Shown here: piece after piece, positions 43,951-56,636 of the stretch
Numbering within the stretch: the stretch's first letter is position 1
Layout of the letters: the number at the start of each line of letters is the position of its first letter
Assembly: GCA_014529385.2 (NCBI GenBank)
Contig: CM043965.1
Coordinates: forward strand, 17,809,912-17,873,911
Source: Adiantum capillus-veneris
Lineage: Eukaryota; Streptophyta; Polypodiopsida; Polypodiales; Pteridaceae
Direction of reading: 5' to 3'
DNA length: 64,000 nucleotides
The notes under the pieces: model-generated
What the model was told of the DNA's origin: nothing
Seen by the model: the letters and a program-made list of their open reading frames with translations, nothing else
Database searches by the model: none
Program-made: the position numbers and the translations under genes

Positions 43951-44811
43951 AGGGCGAACGAGGTCAATATTTGCACGCGGATGAGGACGGACACAACGTG
44001 GGTGTTTTCTGGTGAGAGTTATGCAGAAAGGTCATCATTAGGACCACTTTTTGGGGCCACTTCACGTGGTGGCGAGATGCATTATTGGAAAAAAGCTGAG
44101 TGCCAGGTGTGCGAATGATGCAAAAAGGTGACAACTATGCACTGCGAGGTCAGTTTTTGGCCTATTCGGGGTCCGTTTGAGGTCATCTAAAAGGCCAAGG
44201 GTGCCCAACTAATAAAGCTAAGTGTGGGAATTGAAAAAACAGAGAGAAGACCAGAAAAAACGTGGAGAAGAGAGGAGGAACAGCCGCAGGTGTGTTTTTT
44301 GGGTTTTTGGAGCCTGTTTTGGCCGTAAACTGCTCATCCGAGGTCGGATTTGAGCACTTTGACAGTGTAGACTGCAGTTTTGGGCCGTTCCGGACGCGAT
44401 GGCACTGTCCATTTTGCCAAATTCCTCACTCTTTTTCTGCTGTTTTGGCTGTGTAAGTTTCTCCTATGAGCAAAGTTTCTGCTCTAGTTTGTGATTGTAT
44501 CTGGTATCTTTTACCCATATTGTGTGAGCTGTTTGCCCCATTGGTGTTGGCCCAAGCTCATTTGTATCTAAACATCAGAAATTCTCCTCTTTTGAGCTGA
44601 GTTTTTTGGGTGTGTGTGTGTGTGTGTGTGTGTGTCTGTGTGGAGTGGGCAAGTGGATAGTCTCTCTCCTCTCACTCCAGAGGTGTGTTCCCTGTCTCGG
44701 CCAGGTGTGTTGTGTAAGCCGAGTGGTGCCCCATAGTGTGTGTGTGTATCTTCCCAAGAGTGTGTGTCGGGTCGTTATAGAGGCGCTCTATGTGTTTTCA
44801 TCCCGCTCACA
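43951..44811 (+). repeat. 5' LTR of element G
   Basis: Nearly identical to 51,522-52,405. Ends GCTCACA. About ten substitutions were counted by eye, plus a difference in a (TG)n tract (about 25 bp here at 44,610-44,635). The shared sequence begins AGGGCGAACG, not TG. Confidence 0.9.
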
Positions 44812-44816
44812 TTCTT

Positions 44817-44835
44817 TTGGCGCCCCCACGGAGGA
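44817..44835 (+). other. primer-binding site, element G
   Basis: TTGGCGCCCCCACGGAGGA follows the LTR by five bases. TTGGCGCC starts are typical for Tat-lineage elements; the exact tRNA is not identified. Confidence 0.65.
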
Positions 44836-45858
44836 TCTTCTTCGAGTAGCTTCTGCTTCGAGCTTCAAGTTTCGAGATTCGGGATTACAGGTTACAGGTT
44901 ACAGGTTACAGGGACAGGGACAGGTACAGGTACAGGTACAGGTGATTCACACAGGTACAGGTAGCTGGAGTACAGTGATATACTAGCAGTGATGTCACTT
45001 GCAGTTGTTGTGGGAATGCATCACTTGGCGCCTATTTGAGCGCATTGTCTGCTGGATTGTACGTTGCTTGTGGAAACTGCCATTGTACGCATTTGTGGAG
45101 CCATACTTGGTTGTATTTGGCAGCCCCAGCCATTTCTGAGACTTGGTCTGGAAGATCGTCATTTCTGAGACTTGACTATATGCGATTTGCATTAGCCTTC
45201 GTGTGAGGGTCGATAGTGTGAGGTTTTTATTGAGCTGGAGGATTCTCAAATGTGGAGATCCTTTCGGTGATACGGGTAGCTGGAGCACCCTTTTTGTGAC
45301 CTTGCCATAGGCTATGTACTAGTGATTCTTACTTGATGCTCGAGTTCTATTGTTGACAGTTTATGCATACATAGACAGTCTATATTTTGGGTTCCTACTG
45401 CTCTACTTCTGGGGAAACTCTGTCGAAATTTTCCCAAGTTATGATGGCTGGTTTTTTGGTATTTTGAGCCATTTATGTTGTTATGCTGCTGAAATTTTGG
45501 CAAAACCAGAGGTTGAGTCAGGTGTGCCTTCTTGGGAGCTTCATGGTTGGCTTTAATGGATGATCAAAATGGCCCTCAGTTCACTCCTTTTCATTTAACT
45601 CAAAGAATTCAGATTAATGTTCATGTGTCCAGGAAGATCTTTTTCCAGCAGCGCATAGTCTTTATGTTTGGGCCAAGAAGATTGAGAGAGATCCTGGAAT
45701 GTCCTTTGCCTATTGTCATTCCGATGATCAACTATGAAAACTCAATTGATGTGCATGTGTTTGTTCTCATCTAAAGCTGAGCTCCATTGAAGTTTCTGGG
45801 GATTGGGTAGTGAAAAGTTTTGGGTTCTTGCACGTGTGTTTGAAGGGGTTCTCTAACC
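44836..45858 (+). other. leader of element G, with short-period repeats
   Basis: Non-coding leader. At 44,884-44,965 a heptamer GGTTACA (four copies) changes into hexamers GGGACA and GGTACA. No clear ORF before gag. Confidence 0.6.
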
Positions 45859-48230
45859 ATGGCTTTCTCTTATCCGGAGTTTCATGGAAGAAGTGATGAA
45901 GATGTGGAGGACTTTCTGGAAAAGATGGAGGTTGCCTGCATTAGCAACCAGATTCATGACCCTACGCAAATGTTACGCCTTCTCCAAATTTGTTTGAAGA
46001 GTGATGCACGAGCTTGGTCCAAAGCATTTGAAGAGGAGTTGCGTATGGCTGATCCACCTATAAGATTGAGTTGGGACAATCTAAGGCATGGATTGGAAGT
46101 GGAGTTTGTGAAGATAGAAGATCCTGACAAAGTGTGGCAAGAAGTACAGGCTTTGGTACAAAAGGAAGGTGAGCCAGTAGATGTGTACATACGAAAGTTT
46201 TCATTGGCATGGGAGTGAATGTGCAAGGCTTTAGCACCACAAGTACCCCTGCCTGACATGATGAAGAAGGACAGGTTCTTGGCTGGTCTTTGGGAGAATA
46301 TACGTTGGAGAGTAGAGCTAAAGAAGCCTAGGACATATGAAGATGCACTAGAGGTAGCAAGGAACAAAGAGTGGAAGCTGAGAAAAATGAGCCAGTTAGG
46401 GGTGGAGTCTTTGCCCATGAGGTCTGAATTTCAGCCTATGGACTCTTTACAAGGTCGTATGTCAGGGGTTCATCATGAACCAGTGGTTCCTGTTACTACT
46501 CAGGTTATGCCAGCTGTGGTCACTACAGCAGTGCAAGATGATGGCCTAAGGCAAGACATGAGGCAAGTGGTTGATTTGATGAAGAATCTCAGCCTAAACA
46601 TGCTAGGTCAAGTGGGAAATAATCGAGGTCGAGGGCGGTTTGCAAATCATCCAAGAGGTGAAGAAAGACCTAGGAATGGTGCTGGACAAAGTAATAGTAG
46701 GTTTTGGAGGCAGACGCCCACATGTTATAATTGTGGAGAGTTGGGTCACATCAGCCCGCAATGTGATAAGCCACCAAGGATGGGGGGAGACATGTATCCA
46801 TTGCCAAGACAGGTGCTAACTAGGTCGCACGATTATGGCATCGAAATTAAGGGAGACGAAGGAACCAGTGGACTTACCCAGGAGGAAAAGGGAAAGACAA
46901 AAGTGCTAAGTGTAGTCACCTTGGAGAAGGCATCAAAGCTAGAGGATACATTAGTGATGCCTATTGGGAAGAGGACCACAGAGGATAAGGAAGGAAGAAG
47001 TGCCCCAGGTCCTAGTAAGAAGAAAGGAAAGAGCCATGAAGGCGAGGATGTCAAGGCCAAGAGGAAAAGGAGAGCTCGTCGAAAGTTTCATGTTTCAGAT
47101 TTTCCACTAGGGGATGGGCAATTAAGCTATGACTTGAAGGAGGATCTGACGAGCAGGAAGGCAGATGTTACTTTTGGGCAGCTTATAGAGATGGTGCCTA
47201 AGCTAAAGCGACAGTGGAAGAGGATGGTTAACCCAATGGAGAAAGAGCCAGAGAGAGGTTCAGTGAAGGTGTTGGCAATGGATGAGCTACCAGACATTTG
47301 TCCAATAGTAGATGTGTGGCATAAAAGGAAAAATTTGGGACAAGGTTATGTGGATGGCGGAGCCCAAATATGTGTCATAACACACTCATGCGTTGAGAAG
47401 ATGGGTCTCACAGTGGCTGGGGTGTCAGGCTTCCGGATCAGATTGGCAAATCATCAAAAAGTAAAATGCTTGGGTGTTGTAAAGAGCTTAGAAGTGGAGG
47501 CATATGATGCAAAGGCAGTGGTTGACTTTCATGTGATGCCAGTAGGGTTGGGAGCATATCCTATTATACTGGGTAGACCATGGTTACGTGCAGTGGGAGC
47601 TGTTCAAGATTGGCGACATGGTATGATTAGCCTCTATGGAAAGACAGGTACCAAGAAGCTTTATAATATGGACACAAGGAAACGATTAGAGGAGCTTTAT
47701 GACGATGAGGATGAGTCTAGTGATGAAGACTCTTCCACGGTGATAGATGAGGACAGTGATAGCACTACCAGTAGTGATGAGGATGCTGATGTTGCATTTC
47801 TTTTGATGGATAAAGAAATCCAGGAGTGTGGTTTAGTCGCATTTGCGAAGGAAAATGAAGATGAAAGTGAAGGGCCTTATGAAGTGATTGAAGGGCTGAT
47901 GCAAACCAAAGTTAAGTTGTCAAAGAAGCAGGAATTAATGACACAAATGATTAGTGGAGACCTCTCAGCTATGGAGAAGGATATATATTTGCATATGCTG
48001 GCTAGTTTTCCTGATTTGTTCATTACTTCATATGAAGAGATCATAGGGTTCAAGGGTGAAGAGATGCATATAGAGCTGAAAGAAGGTGCTAAACCAGTGC
48101 GGCAAAGGCTAAGAAGGATGGGTCAAGAGAAAATGGAAGCCTTGCGGGTAGAGGTGGACAAGTTATTGAAGGCAGGGTTCATAGTTCCAGTGGAGACCAC
48201 AGAATGGGTGAGTCCAGTTGCAGTCCAAAG
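45859..48230 (+). pseudogene. gag and protease, element G
   Basis: Gag starts at Met 45,859 (YPEFHGRSDEDVEDFLEKME), with the capsid motif ARAWSKAFEEEL. TGA at 46,216-46,218 interrupts it, and the same frame goes on to about 48,220. One standard zinc knuckle, CYNCGELGHISPQC, lies near 46,730. A Lys/Glu-rich linker with basic KRKRRARRKFH follows. The protease has YVDGGAQICVIT, active-site Asp at 47,352-47,354 in an Asp-Gly-Gly form, and ends IILGRPWLRAVG. An acidic linker leads to RT (AGFIVPVETTEWVSPVAV), where a one-base loss near 48,215 shifts the frame. Confidence 0.9.
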
Positions 48231-49380
48231 AAGGATGGGAAGTGGAGAATTTGTGTGGATTTTAAACCCTTAAACGCAGCCACTAAGAAGAACCCATATC
48301 CTCTTCCATTCATCGATCAGATCTTGGATTCAGTGGCAGGTTATGAGAGGTACAGTGTGTGTGATGGTTTTTCAGGCTATTTTCAATTGAAGATTGCTCT
48401 TAAAGACCGCACAAAGACAACTTTTATTACGCCATGGGGCTACTATTGCTACACAGTATTGCCATTTGGGTTGTCAAATGGACCTTCCTTTTATCAAGAG
48501 AGAGCAAATTGGGTGTTGGAACCATTCATTGGTAGTTGTGTTAAAGCTTTTATGGATGACTTCTGTGTCTATAGCAGTAGGGCTGATCACCATGAGAAGT
48601 TGCAGATGGTATTCGCTCGATATGATGAATGTGGAGGACAACTAAATCCAAAGAAATGTCATCTAGCACAGCCAAGGGTGAAGTTATTGGGCCATATGGT
48701 GTCAGAAAATGGCATTGAGGCTGATCCAGATAAGGTGAAGTCTATTATTCTTCTTCCATCACCTATGAGTACGAAGCAATTGGCAACCTTTATACACAAA
48801 GTGAAGTAGTTGGCACGGTTTATTCCATTGTCTTCACAGCTTCTTTATCCATTACAGCAAGTGGCAAAGCATGATCCATTGCAATGGGATGACAAGTGTG
48901 AAGAAGTGTTTCAAGAGGTGAAACAGGTGTTAGGGGGTTTGTCAGCCATGCAGACTCCTGATTGGGAGAAAGTTTTTTATGTAAATCCATCAGTAGGGGA
49001 TGATGCCATTGGAGCTATGCTATTGCAAAAGGGGAAGGGCAGCCATTATATGAGGCCACTGTATTGTGCAAGCCGAGTGAAGTTGGTAGCGGAGAGAAAG
49101 TTATCGGAAGTAGAGCTAGTGATGGCCAGTGTAATATTTGCTTGTCGACGATTTCGTCATTACTTGCTACCACGGCCTTTTGTTTTCTTGACGAGTTATG
49201 CCTTTTTGCCACAGTTAATTAATGGTATTAACATGTCAAATGTGGTGAAGAAATGGGTAATTGAGCTGCAAGAGTTTGAGTTCTCTTTTCTAGTGGAAGA
49301 TAGTACAAGGGCTACCCTAGCTGATTTGTTGACCTACAAGGAGAATCCCCTTATTGTTAAGGAAGAGGTGGTGAGAAAGG
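48204..49380 (+). pseudogene. RT and degenerate first RNase H, element G
   Basis: RT has PKKDGKWRICVDFKPLN, NPYPLPFIDQIL, LPFGLSNGPSFYQE and the catalytic FMDDFCVYSS at 48,549-48,578. TAG at 48,807-48,809 interrupts the thumb. The first RNase H keeps the fold (VELVMASVIFACRRFRHYLL), but the catalytic positions read VNPSVGDDAIG instead of DAS and LTSYAFLP instead of TDH, the same loss as in element F. The domain therefore looks like a structural tether. Confidence 0.9.
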
Positions 49381-49830
49381 TAGTTGAAGAAGTGCCACAG
49401 ATCAGCAATGCACATGTGTTGTTCTTTGATGGTTCATACAGAAAGAGCCATGATGCAGCTTCAGGGGGTATAGCACTTTATGATCCAGAGGGGAAGCTAG
49501 TATGCAAGAGAGGGTTCAAATTGGATGCGCATAGTAACAATGAGGCTGAATATGCTACATTGAAAGCCGGATTACACATTTTTTTGAAGCATGGGGTTCG
49601 AAGGTTGAGCATAAAAGGTGATGCCTTGTTAGTGGTGAAGCAAGTGTTGGGTGTGTGGAAGAGCAAGAACACCTCATTGAAGGAAATGTGCTTTAGAATT
49701 AAAGGCCTGTTAAAAAAGTTTGAAGCATGGAGCATCAGACACATTGAACGTGCTCTAAATGGAGAGGCACATGAAGCAGCTCAAGGCATGATTGGGGAGC
49801 TATTCGTGTTGAGGACCAATTTACCTCTTT
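49381..49830 (+). CDS. archaeal-type second RNase H domain, element G
   Basis: Part of the open frame 48,810-50,348. Catalytic residues are visible as FFDGSYRKSHDAASGG (Asp), SNNEAEYATLKAG (Glu), IKGDALLVVKQVLG (Asp) and NGEAHEAAQG, where the last acidic residue is replaced or shifted compared with KNKDADLLA in element F. It sits between the degenerate RNase H and integrase, as in the Tat lineage. Confidence 0.87.
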
Positions 49831-51206
49831 ATCATGGCCGGGAAAGTTTGGCTCAAGAAGAGGAGTTTTTGCTAACAGGAATCATTCCAAAGGAGATTCA
49901 GAAGTCTAAGAAGTATGGCTTTGTGCGTAGAGCATACAGGTACAAATTGATTGGTGATGTCTTATACATGAAAGAGGCTGATCTTGTGTTGAGACGTGTA
50001 CCTTGGCGGGAGGAGCTTTACAGAGTGTTGGAAGAGAATCATGAAGGCGCATGTGGTGGCCATTTTGCTCTAAAGATCACCTTGCATAAGATTTTGCAAG
50101 AGGGGTATGTATGGCCTAGTTTGCACAAGGATGTTCACCATTGGTGTAGGTCTTGCAATAGGTGTCAAGCATTTGGGAAGAGAGTGTTGAAGCCAGAGCT
50201 ACGAAAAACCATTATGGCATTTGATGTGTTTGAAAAGTGGGGGATTGATGCAATAGGCCCGTTACCTATCACAAGCAGGGGCAAAAACTATATCTTGACG
50301 GCAATGGACTATCTCTCTAGATGGGCAGAGGCTATAGCAGTAAAATAGATCACTGCAAAGGATGTGGCAAAATTTGTGTATGATGAAATATGTTGCAAGT
50401 TTGGGGTGCCATTAGAGCTACTTTCAGATAAGGGGCCAGGATTTAGAGCTAAACTGCTAGACTTCTTATGCACAAAGATGAAGATTAGACACCAGCATAC
50501 CACTCCTTATTACCCACAGTGTAATGGCTTAAATGAAAGATTCAATGGTGAGTTGGTACAGATTCTTTCGAAAGTGACAGAGCACCAAGGAAAGAATTGG
50601 GATTTGGAATTGCCTAGTGCATTATGGGCTTACCGTACTTCGGTGAAGACAAGTACAGGGTTTACTCCATTTCATTTGGTGTATGGAAAAGAAGCACTAT
50701 TGCCTGTGGAAGTAGAGTTGCCTGTGGTCAAAATGTTGGAGAAGTTGCTTGGGCCGCCTAGTGATGCATTCAAAGAGAGGCTCTTGCAGTTACAAGAGGT
50801 CCAGTTGGATAGGATGAGCGCATTGGAGCATTATGGGCAGATGCAGGATAAGGCTTTGGCAAAGATAAATAAAAAGGTCAAAAGTAAGGGTATCAAGAAG
50901 CATGACTTGGTTTTGCGCTACAACAGCATACTGGACAACACCTTCCAAAAGAAGTTTCAAATTAAGTGGGAAGGCCCTTTCAAGGTAGTGGAGTGTTTCC
51001 CGAATGGTACATATCAGTTGGCTAACCTAGATGGGATTTTACATACGTCAAGGGTAAATGGATTGCGTCTTAAGTTGTATCATGCTAGGTTGATGATGGT
51101 GGAGCAAGATGAGTTTTCTCAAGAGCGAGTGATGTCTGTGAAGGATGAGGAGACCTGTGATGCGGCGAGTCTCATATCTCTCTTTGCTGCTGCTGATCAT
51201 GAATGA
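49831..51206 (+). pseudogene. integrase, element G
   Basis: A linker of 70 residues leads to the zinc domain, HEGACGGHF and WCRSCNRCQ (50,040-50,170). The core has KWGIDAIGPLP, LLSDKGPGF and the catalytic Glu in NGLNERFNGEL, followed by ALWAYRTSVKTSTGFTPF. One in-frame TAG at 50,346-50,348 separates the first part of the core from the rest. The C-terminal part has HDLVLRYNSILDNTF and FQIKWEGPFKVVECF and no chromodomain. It closely parallels element F. Confidence 0.92.
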
Positions 51207-51521
51207 TCTAGCAGGCTAGGGGATGGGCAAATTATGTCAGGAGTTTTTTGGAGCAAGGAATTGCGCATATGTACATATACATGCATGGTGCATCAAATAA
51301 AGGATTGCCCATTTTCCAGAGCCAGGTGGTTACGTGGGGCCCACATGTGTACAGGTAGGACAAGGTGTACGTAGTGCAGCGATTTTCACTATTATCAGTA
51401 CTAATGTGTTTTTTCTACAATAAAGTGAAGTTGGTAGCGCGTAAAACTTATCGAGGAAGCTATCCGCGGGCCGACGACGTGAGGTCAGCAGGTGCGTCAG
51501 ATGGCATCTAGTGGCGTCAGG
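51207..51521 (+). other. 3' untranslated region of element G
   Basis: Short non-coding stretch with CAATAAA near 51,420. The base run before the LTR, GTCAGGAGGG, is a poor polypurine tract. Confidence 0.55.
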
Positions 51522-52178
51522 AGGGCGAACGAGGTCAATATTTGCACGCGGATGAGGACGGACACAACGTGGGTGTTTTCTGGTGAGAGTTATGCAGAAA
51601 GGTCATCATTAGGACCACTTTTTGGGGCCACTTCACGTGGTGGCGAGATGCATTATTGGAAAAAAGTTGAGTGCCACGTGTGCGAATGATGCAAAAAGGT
51701 GACAACTATGCACTGCGAGGTCATTTTTTGGCATGTTCGGGGTCGGTTTGAGGTCATCTAAAAGGCCAAGGGTGCCCAACTAATAAAGCTAAGTGTGGGA
51801 ACTGAAAAAACAGAGAGAAGACCAGAAAAAACGTGGAGAAGAGAGGAGGAACAGCCGCAGGTGTGTTTTTTGGGTTTTTGGAGCCTGTTTTGGCCGTAAA
51901 CTGCTCATCCGAGGTCGGATTTGAGCACTTTGACATTGTAGACTGCAGTTTTGGGCCGTTCCGGACGCGATGGCGCTGTCCATTTTGCCAAATTCCTCAC
52001 TCTTTTTCTGCTGTTTTGGCTGTGTAAGTTTCTCCTATGAGCGAAGTTTCTGCTCTAGTTTGTGATTGTATCTGGTATCTTTTACCCATATTGTGTGAGC
52101 TGTTTGCCCCATTGGTGTTGGCCCAAGCTCATTTGTATCTAAACATCAGAAATTCTCCTCTTTTGAGCTGAGTTTTTT

Positions 52179-52226
<48 letters not shown>

Positions 52227-52405
52227 TGTCTGTGTGGAGTGGGCAAGTGGATAGTCTCTCTCCTCTCACTCCAGAGGTGTGTTCCCTGTCTCGGCCAGGT
52301 GTGTTGTGTAAGCCGAGTGGTGCCCCATAGTGTGTGTGTGTATCTTCCCAAGAGTGTGTGTCGGGTCGTTATAGAGGCGCTCTATGTGTTTTCATCCCGC
52401 TCACA
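51522..52405 (+). repeat. 3' LTR of element G
   Basis: Partner of 43,951-44,811, with a longer (TG)n tract at 52,180-52,225. Ends GCTCACA, then unrelated ACGTCTAG. Confidence 0.92.
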
Positions 52406-53224
<819 letters not shown>

Positions 53225-53225
53225 G

Positions 53226-53930
53226 TGTTTAAATATTAACTAGTAAGACATAATTGAATTTTTACATTCAAAAGACAACTGGCCAAGGAAAAAAGGAACA
53301 TATATGTACAAAAATAACTTAGTATTAGAATTATTTAGGTACAATGATTGTAGGAAAGAGATCCCCTTTTAGGATGCAAACAGTAAAAGAACTTCCCAGT
53401 CATCAGTGAGTGCTTCATTAAAGTAAGGTAGCTTGCCAAAGAAAAGAAACCCTCCAAGATAAGATAGACTCCTTACCTGCATCCATCCAAACAAGACAAA
53501 ACAATTATGTTAGCCTTGGATGTGTTTTACAGGTATCAATGGACCATATCAGTTGTTATCCATGTCCATCTTACAGAATTTAATCACTTTAGCCAAGCTA
53601 GGTTATCTATTTAGAAATTGTATGTTAGCAATCTTTTACTTATTGTATCAAAAAATGAGTGGTACAATCTCCTTTCTAAATGGTGAAGTCCACCACAACA
53701 ATCATCAAAAACGATTAACAATAGTGAGGTTTTTTTTTTAGTCTAGGGCAAGAGAAAAACCCTTTTAGTTTAACGAACTGATTTCTTTATGAAGTCGAAT
53801 GTAATTTTTTAAAACATTCTTTCCCTAATGGCTAGCTCAAAAAGTAGAGGCCTAGTATGCCCAAACATGCTAATTAGATCATTATAAAGTAAGTCCTTAT
53901 CACAATTTCTGCCTCTAGTGCATTGGTTTG
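53226..53930. repeat. duplicated module X, copy 1
   Basis: Direct repeat of about 705 bp, mostly identical to 56,637-57,348. It starts GTTTAAAT and ends near GGTTTGGAAAAAACC. No coding capacity recognised. Confidence 0.85.
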
Positions 53931-54726
53931 GAAAAAACCCATCATAAGCACTATTTCCAATCTGCAAGTTGTTACAAGTACCAAAAAGGATGGTATGCCA
54001 CTACAATATTACCAGTCCCAAGAGTAGCAAGAATCCATCATTTCAATGAGGTACAACATTTTAAGAACCATAACTCGGTTACTATGCCAAAGCCCAAAGT
54101 AGCTGCCATATACTTACCTTCAGAAGTAACAATCCCAATATCTCATTGTACCAGCCATTAGCATCCCTTTAAACAAAAATAGGTAATGTCCAGCCATGTT
54201 TGTGCAAGATACCTAATCGTTTTTCCCATACTGTATAACAACCAAAGGTACCAGATGAGGACAACGAATACCACCTTTCCCCAACCAGTAAAACAAGCAA
54301 CATAACTAATTGCGCCTGCAATTGCAAGGTCCTGCAGTGGCTAAAATAGAGCCTAGAAAAACATGTAGCAAAAACCAATATATGTAGGTGTTCCCTCAAT
54401 TAATACAGTCAACAGAAAATAGTAGCCTTTTATGCACAAGAAGTCACAAGGGCCAAACTGTATAAATTCCCAGGTGTAGTAGCTTAGTCATGTTATTAAG
54501 CCCAACAAAACCCACAATTTATTTAACAAGTGGCTTCCAATCATGCTAGCCATGCACAGTGTTTATTAACTGTTTATACCACAATAGAAACAAACTAGAA
54601 TCGGTACTGGCAGCAAGGTAAAAAAGACACGGCAGCTGAGATGTTTGAGCAGCAAGCTCCATAGCTCAGCAAGTTAAGACAATAACGACACAAAGCAGAA
54701 AAAAACGTAATCCAAAGCTAAGTGAG
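53931..54726. other. sequence between modules X and Y, no gene seen
   Basis: About 800 bp present here but absent between the second copies of X and Y at 57,349. No recognised feature. Confidence 0.5.
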
Positions 54727-55023
54727 GGCCAAGGTGCGCCCTCACCTTTGTTTAAATAGGTTGGTGTGCACGCATCCAGAGCTTATGAGATGAATGGGCC
54801 AAGCCGCCCTGCATTGTGTGAGTCTCTTCAGTGGGTGGCAGGTGAATATCATCGCATGGGGAGGTCCATAGCCAGAGAGTTGAAGGGGCCGCCTTCTTAT
54901 TATAATGATAGCAGGGGATTTTCGCACTTCGATAAGCAAGCATGTTTATTTTTTAATGCAAGGGCCATGTCCCATTATAAGGCAAGCACTTACAGTTGCA
55001 AAGCAAAAAGCCCTATAATGCCA

Positions 55024-55065
<42 letters not shown>

Positions 55066-55156
55066 GAAACTGTAGTGGGGGTGTGTGTGGGGGGGAAGTG
55101 AAAAAAAGAAGAAGAAGGGGTGAGAAATTAAATTGTAGCAAGCATTCTCTAGTACC

Positions 55157-55231
<75 letters not shown>
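54727..55231. repeat. duplicated module Y, copy 1, with G38 and (TG)n
   Basis: Matches 57,350-57,866 (GGCCAAGGTGCGCCCTCACC start). Includes an uninterrupted run of 38 G at 55,027-55,064 and a (TG)n at 55,160-55,231. Confidence 0.87.
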
Positions 55232-55233
<2 letters not shown>

Positions 55234-55476
55234 CCACCCTAACCCAGGCACCACACACAATGGGTCGATAGTAGGCCATTGTGTATGGGCCTACCACCTT
55301 ATAAGAGAGATGAGATTCTCTTTCTGAAACAGTAACCCAGGCCAATTATGCTGAATGAGAGCCTGTATGATAATGTTATGGATCTGATTCCGATTAAAGC
55401 CGTTACAACAATATTTTTTAATTAGTAAAATAGACCTCTTCCCAGGTCAAGGAAGGGGTAGAGGAAGAGTAGCAGA

Positions 55477-55917
55477 TTAAGTAAAGAAGTCAAATACAGG
55501 AGCTAATAGCGGCTTTGTATGGCCTATTGCTATTTCTTTTAATGAATTCCAAGCCAGGAATTTGCAGATAATAGTGGGACAGTTTGAGTTTTTGTCAAGC
55601 CCGACCATACACCACTTATCAGAAATTTCTTGAAAGTCAAGAGTGAGCTGAGAAGTAAGCCAAGATTCCTCAGAAGACAACCAATTACTAGGAAGTTGTG
55701 AAATTTTATGAAGGAAGCATTCCTTCACTACTTCCTTTAAGTCTGGTAGGACTATCTTCTCCAGTCGGAGAGCACTGACCAGGTCAGTGAGATAGCTTAG
55801 TATAGCTGATAGAGAAAGGTATGGATTTTGTGGAAAGTTACATATATGATTGAGCCCTTTGGTTACTAAAATGAACACATGTATAGTGAGGGACCGCTTC
55901 CTGCCGAAGAAAGTCAT
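55477..55917 (-). CDS. unrecognised ORF, 146 residues
   Basis: The longest open frame in this stretch not caused by a microsatellite. Composition looks protein-like (mixed hydrophobic and charged, balanced Leu, Ser, Lys), with a WCMVGLDKNSNCPTIICKF segment near residue 105-123. I recognise no family. It has no neighbours in the same frame and no obvious promoter, and may be a remnant of an unidentified transposon or a chance frame. Confidence 0.25.
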   Translation of the reverse strand: MTFFGRKRSLTIHVFILVTKGLNHICNFPQNPYLSLSAILSYLTDLVSALRLEKIVLPDLKEVVKECFLHKISQLPSNWLSSEESWLTSQLTLDFQEISDKWCMVGLDKNSNCPTIICKFLAWNSLKEIAIGHTKPLLAPVFDFFT

Positions 55918-56636
55918 TATTGTGTATCAATCTTTTTATGGGATGATGATATTTCCATCCTATGAGAATATTGTTGAGAAATTTGTGATTTCCAAAAAGT
56001 AAGTCAAAGCACTCACAGAAAGTAAGTCAAAGCACTCAAAAATTAGTTGCGAAGCACCAAGCTACTAATACATATGAGGACAAGAGAAGAGGCCATAGAG
56101 AGGGGCTCTGAGGTAAGTTCCAATCCTTGTGAGAGAGCAAGAGTCTGCAAAAACAGTAAGGTCAGGTTTACATATTCTTGCCGTAGTATGTAATACATAT
56201 TTTGGCCTTCCTAGAAAGGAGAGGTCTAGTTCTAGCTGCCAAGGCATTCTTTGGTTTATGGTCCTTAAGGTAAAGCTTAATTTGTTTCAAAATCTTTGCA
56301 TGATTCTCAGGGTTGTGATTAGTGCTCATGTGAGATGTCATTCTATAACGTGAGCAATCCTAAAACAGAGTTGACATAAAAATTAGTAAAGTGCCTAAAT
56401 TGTAATGTTTTTTTGGGCCTGCAAACCTTCAACCGGCAAAGTCAAAGACTACGGTAGCCGTGAGCAGGGAGCCAGAAAAAGAGTCTAAAAGGGGACACCT
56501 AACACCAGTCCACCAATTAAGGGATTACAAAATGTGGGTCCAATTTAGAGCTCAATTTCGAAGAAAATTTCCCAAGCCAGCATCCCGGTTTCCCTTAGAC
56601 AAGGAAAAACCTTATGTATAGGATGTGTCTGAAGCT
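55918..56636. other. no feature recognised
   Basis: Contains a short direct repeat of AGTAAGTCAAAGCACTCA near 56,000-56,040. Nothing else seen. Confidence 0.4.

Larger units (their letters stand above)
43951..52405 (+). mobile_element. Ty3/gypsy Tat-like element G with both LTRs
   Basis: Direct repeats of 861 and 884 bp flank a PBS, leader, gag, protease, RT, degenerate RNase H, archaeal-type RNase H and integrase. Coding defects are three in-frame stops (46,216; 48,807; 50,346) and one frameshift near 48,215. It sits at the end of element E. No target-site duplication is visible and the right flank does not continue element E. Confidence 0.93.
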
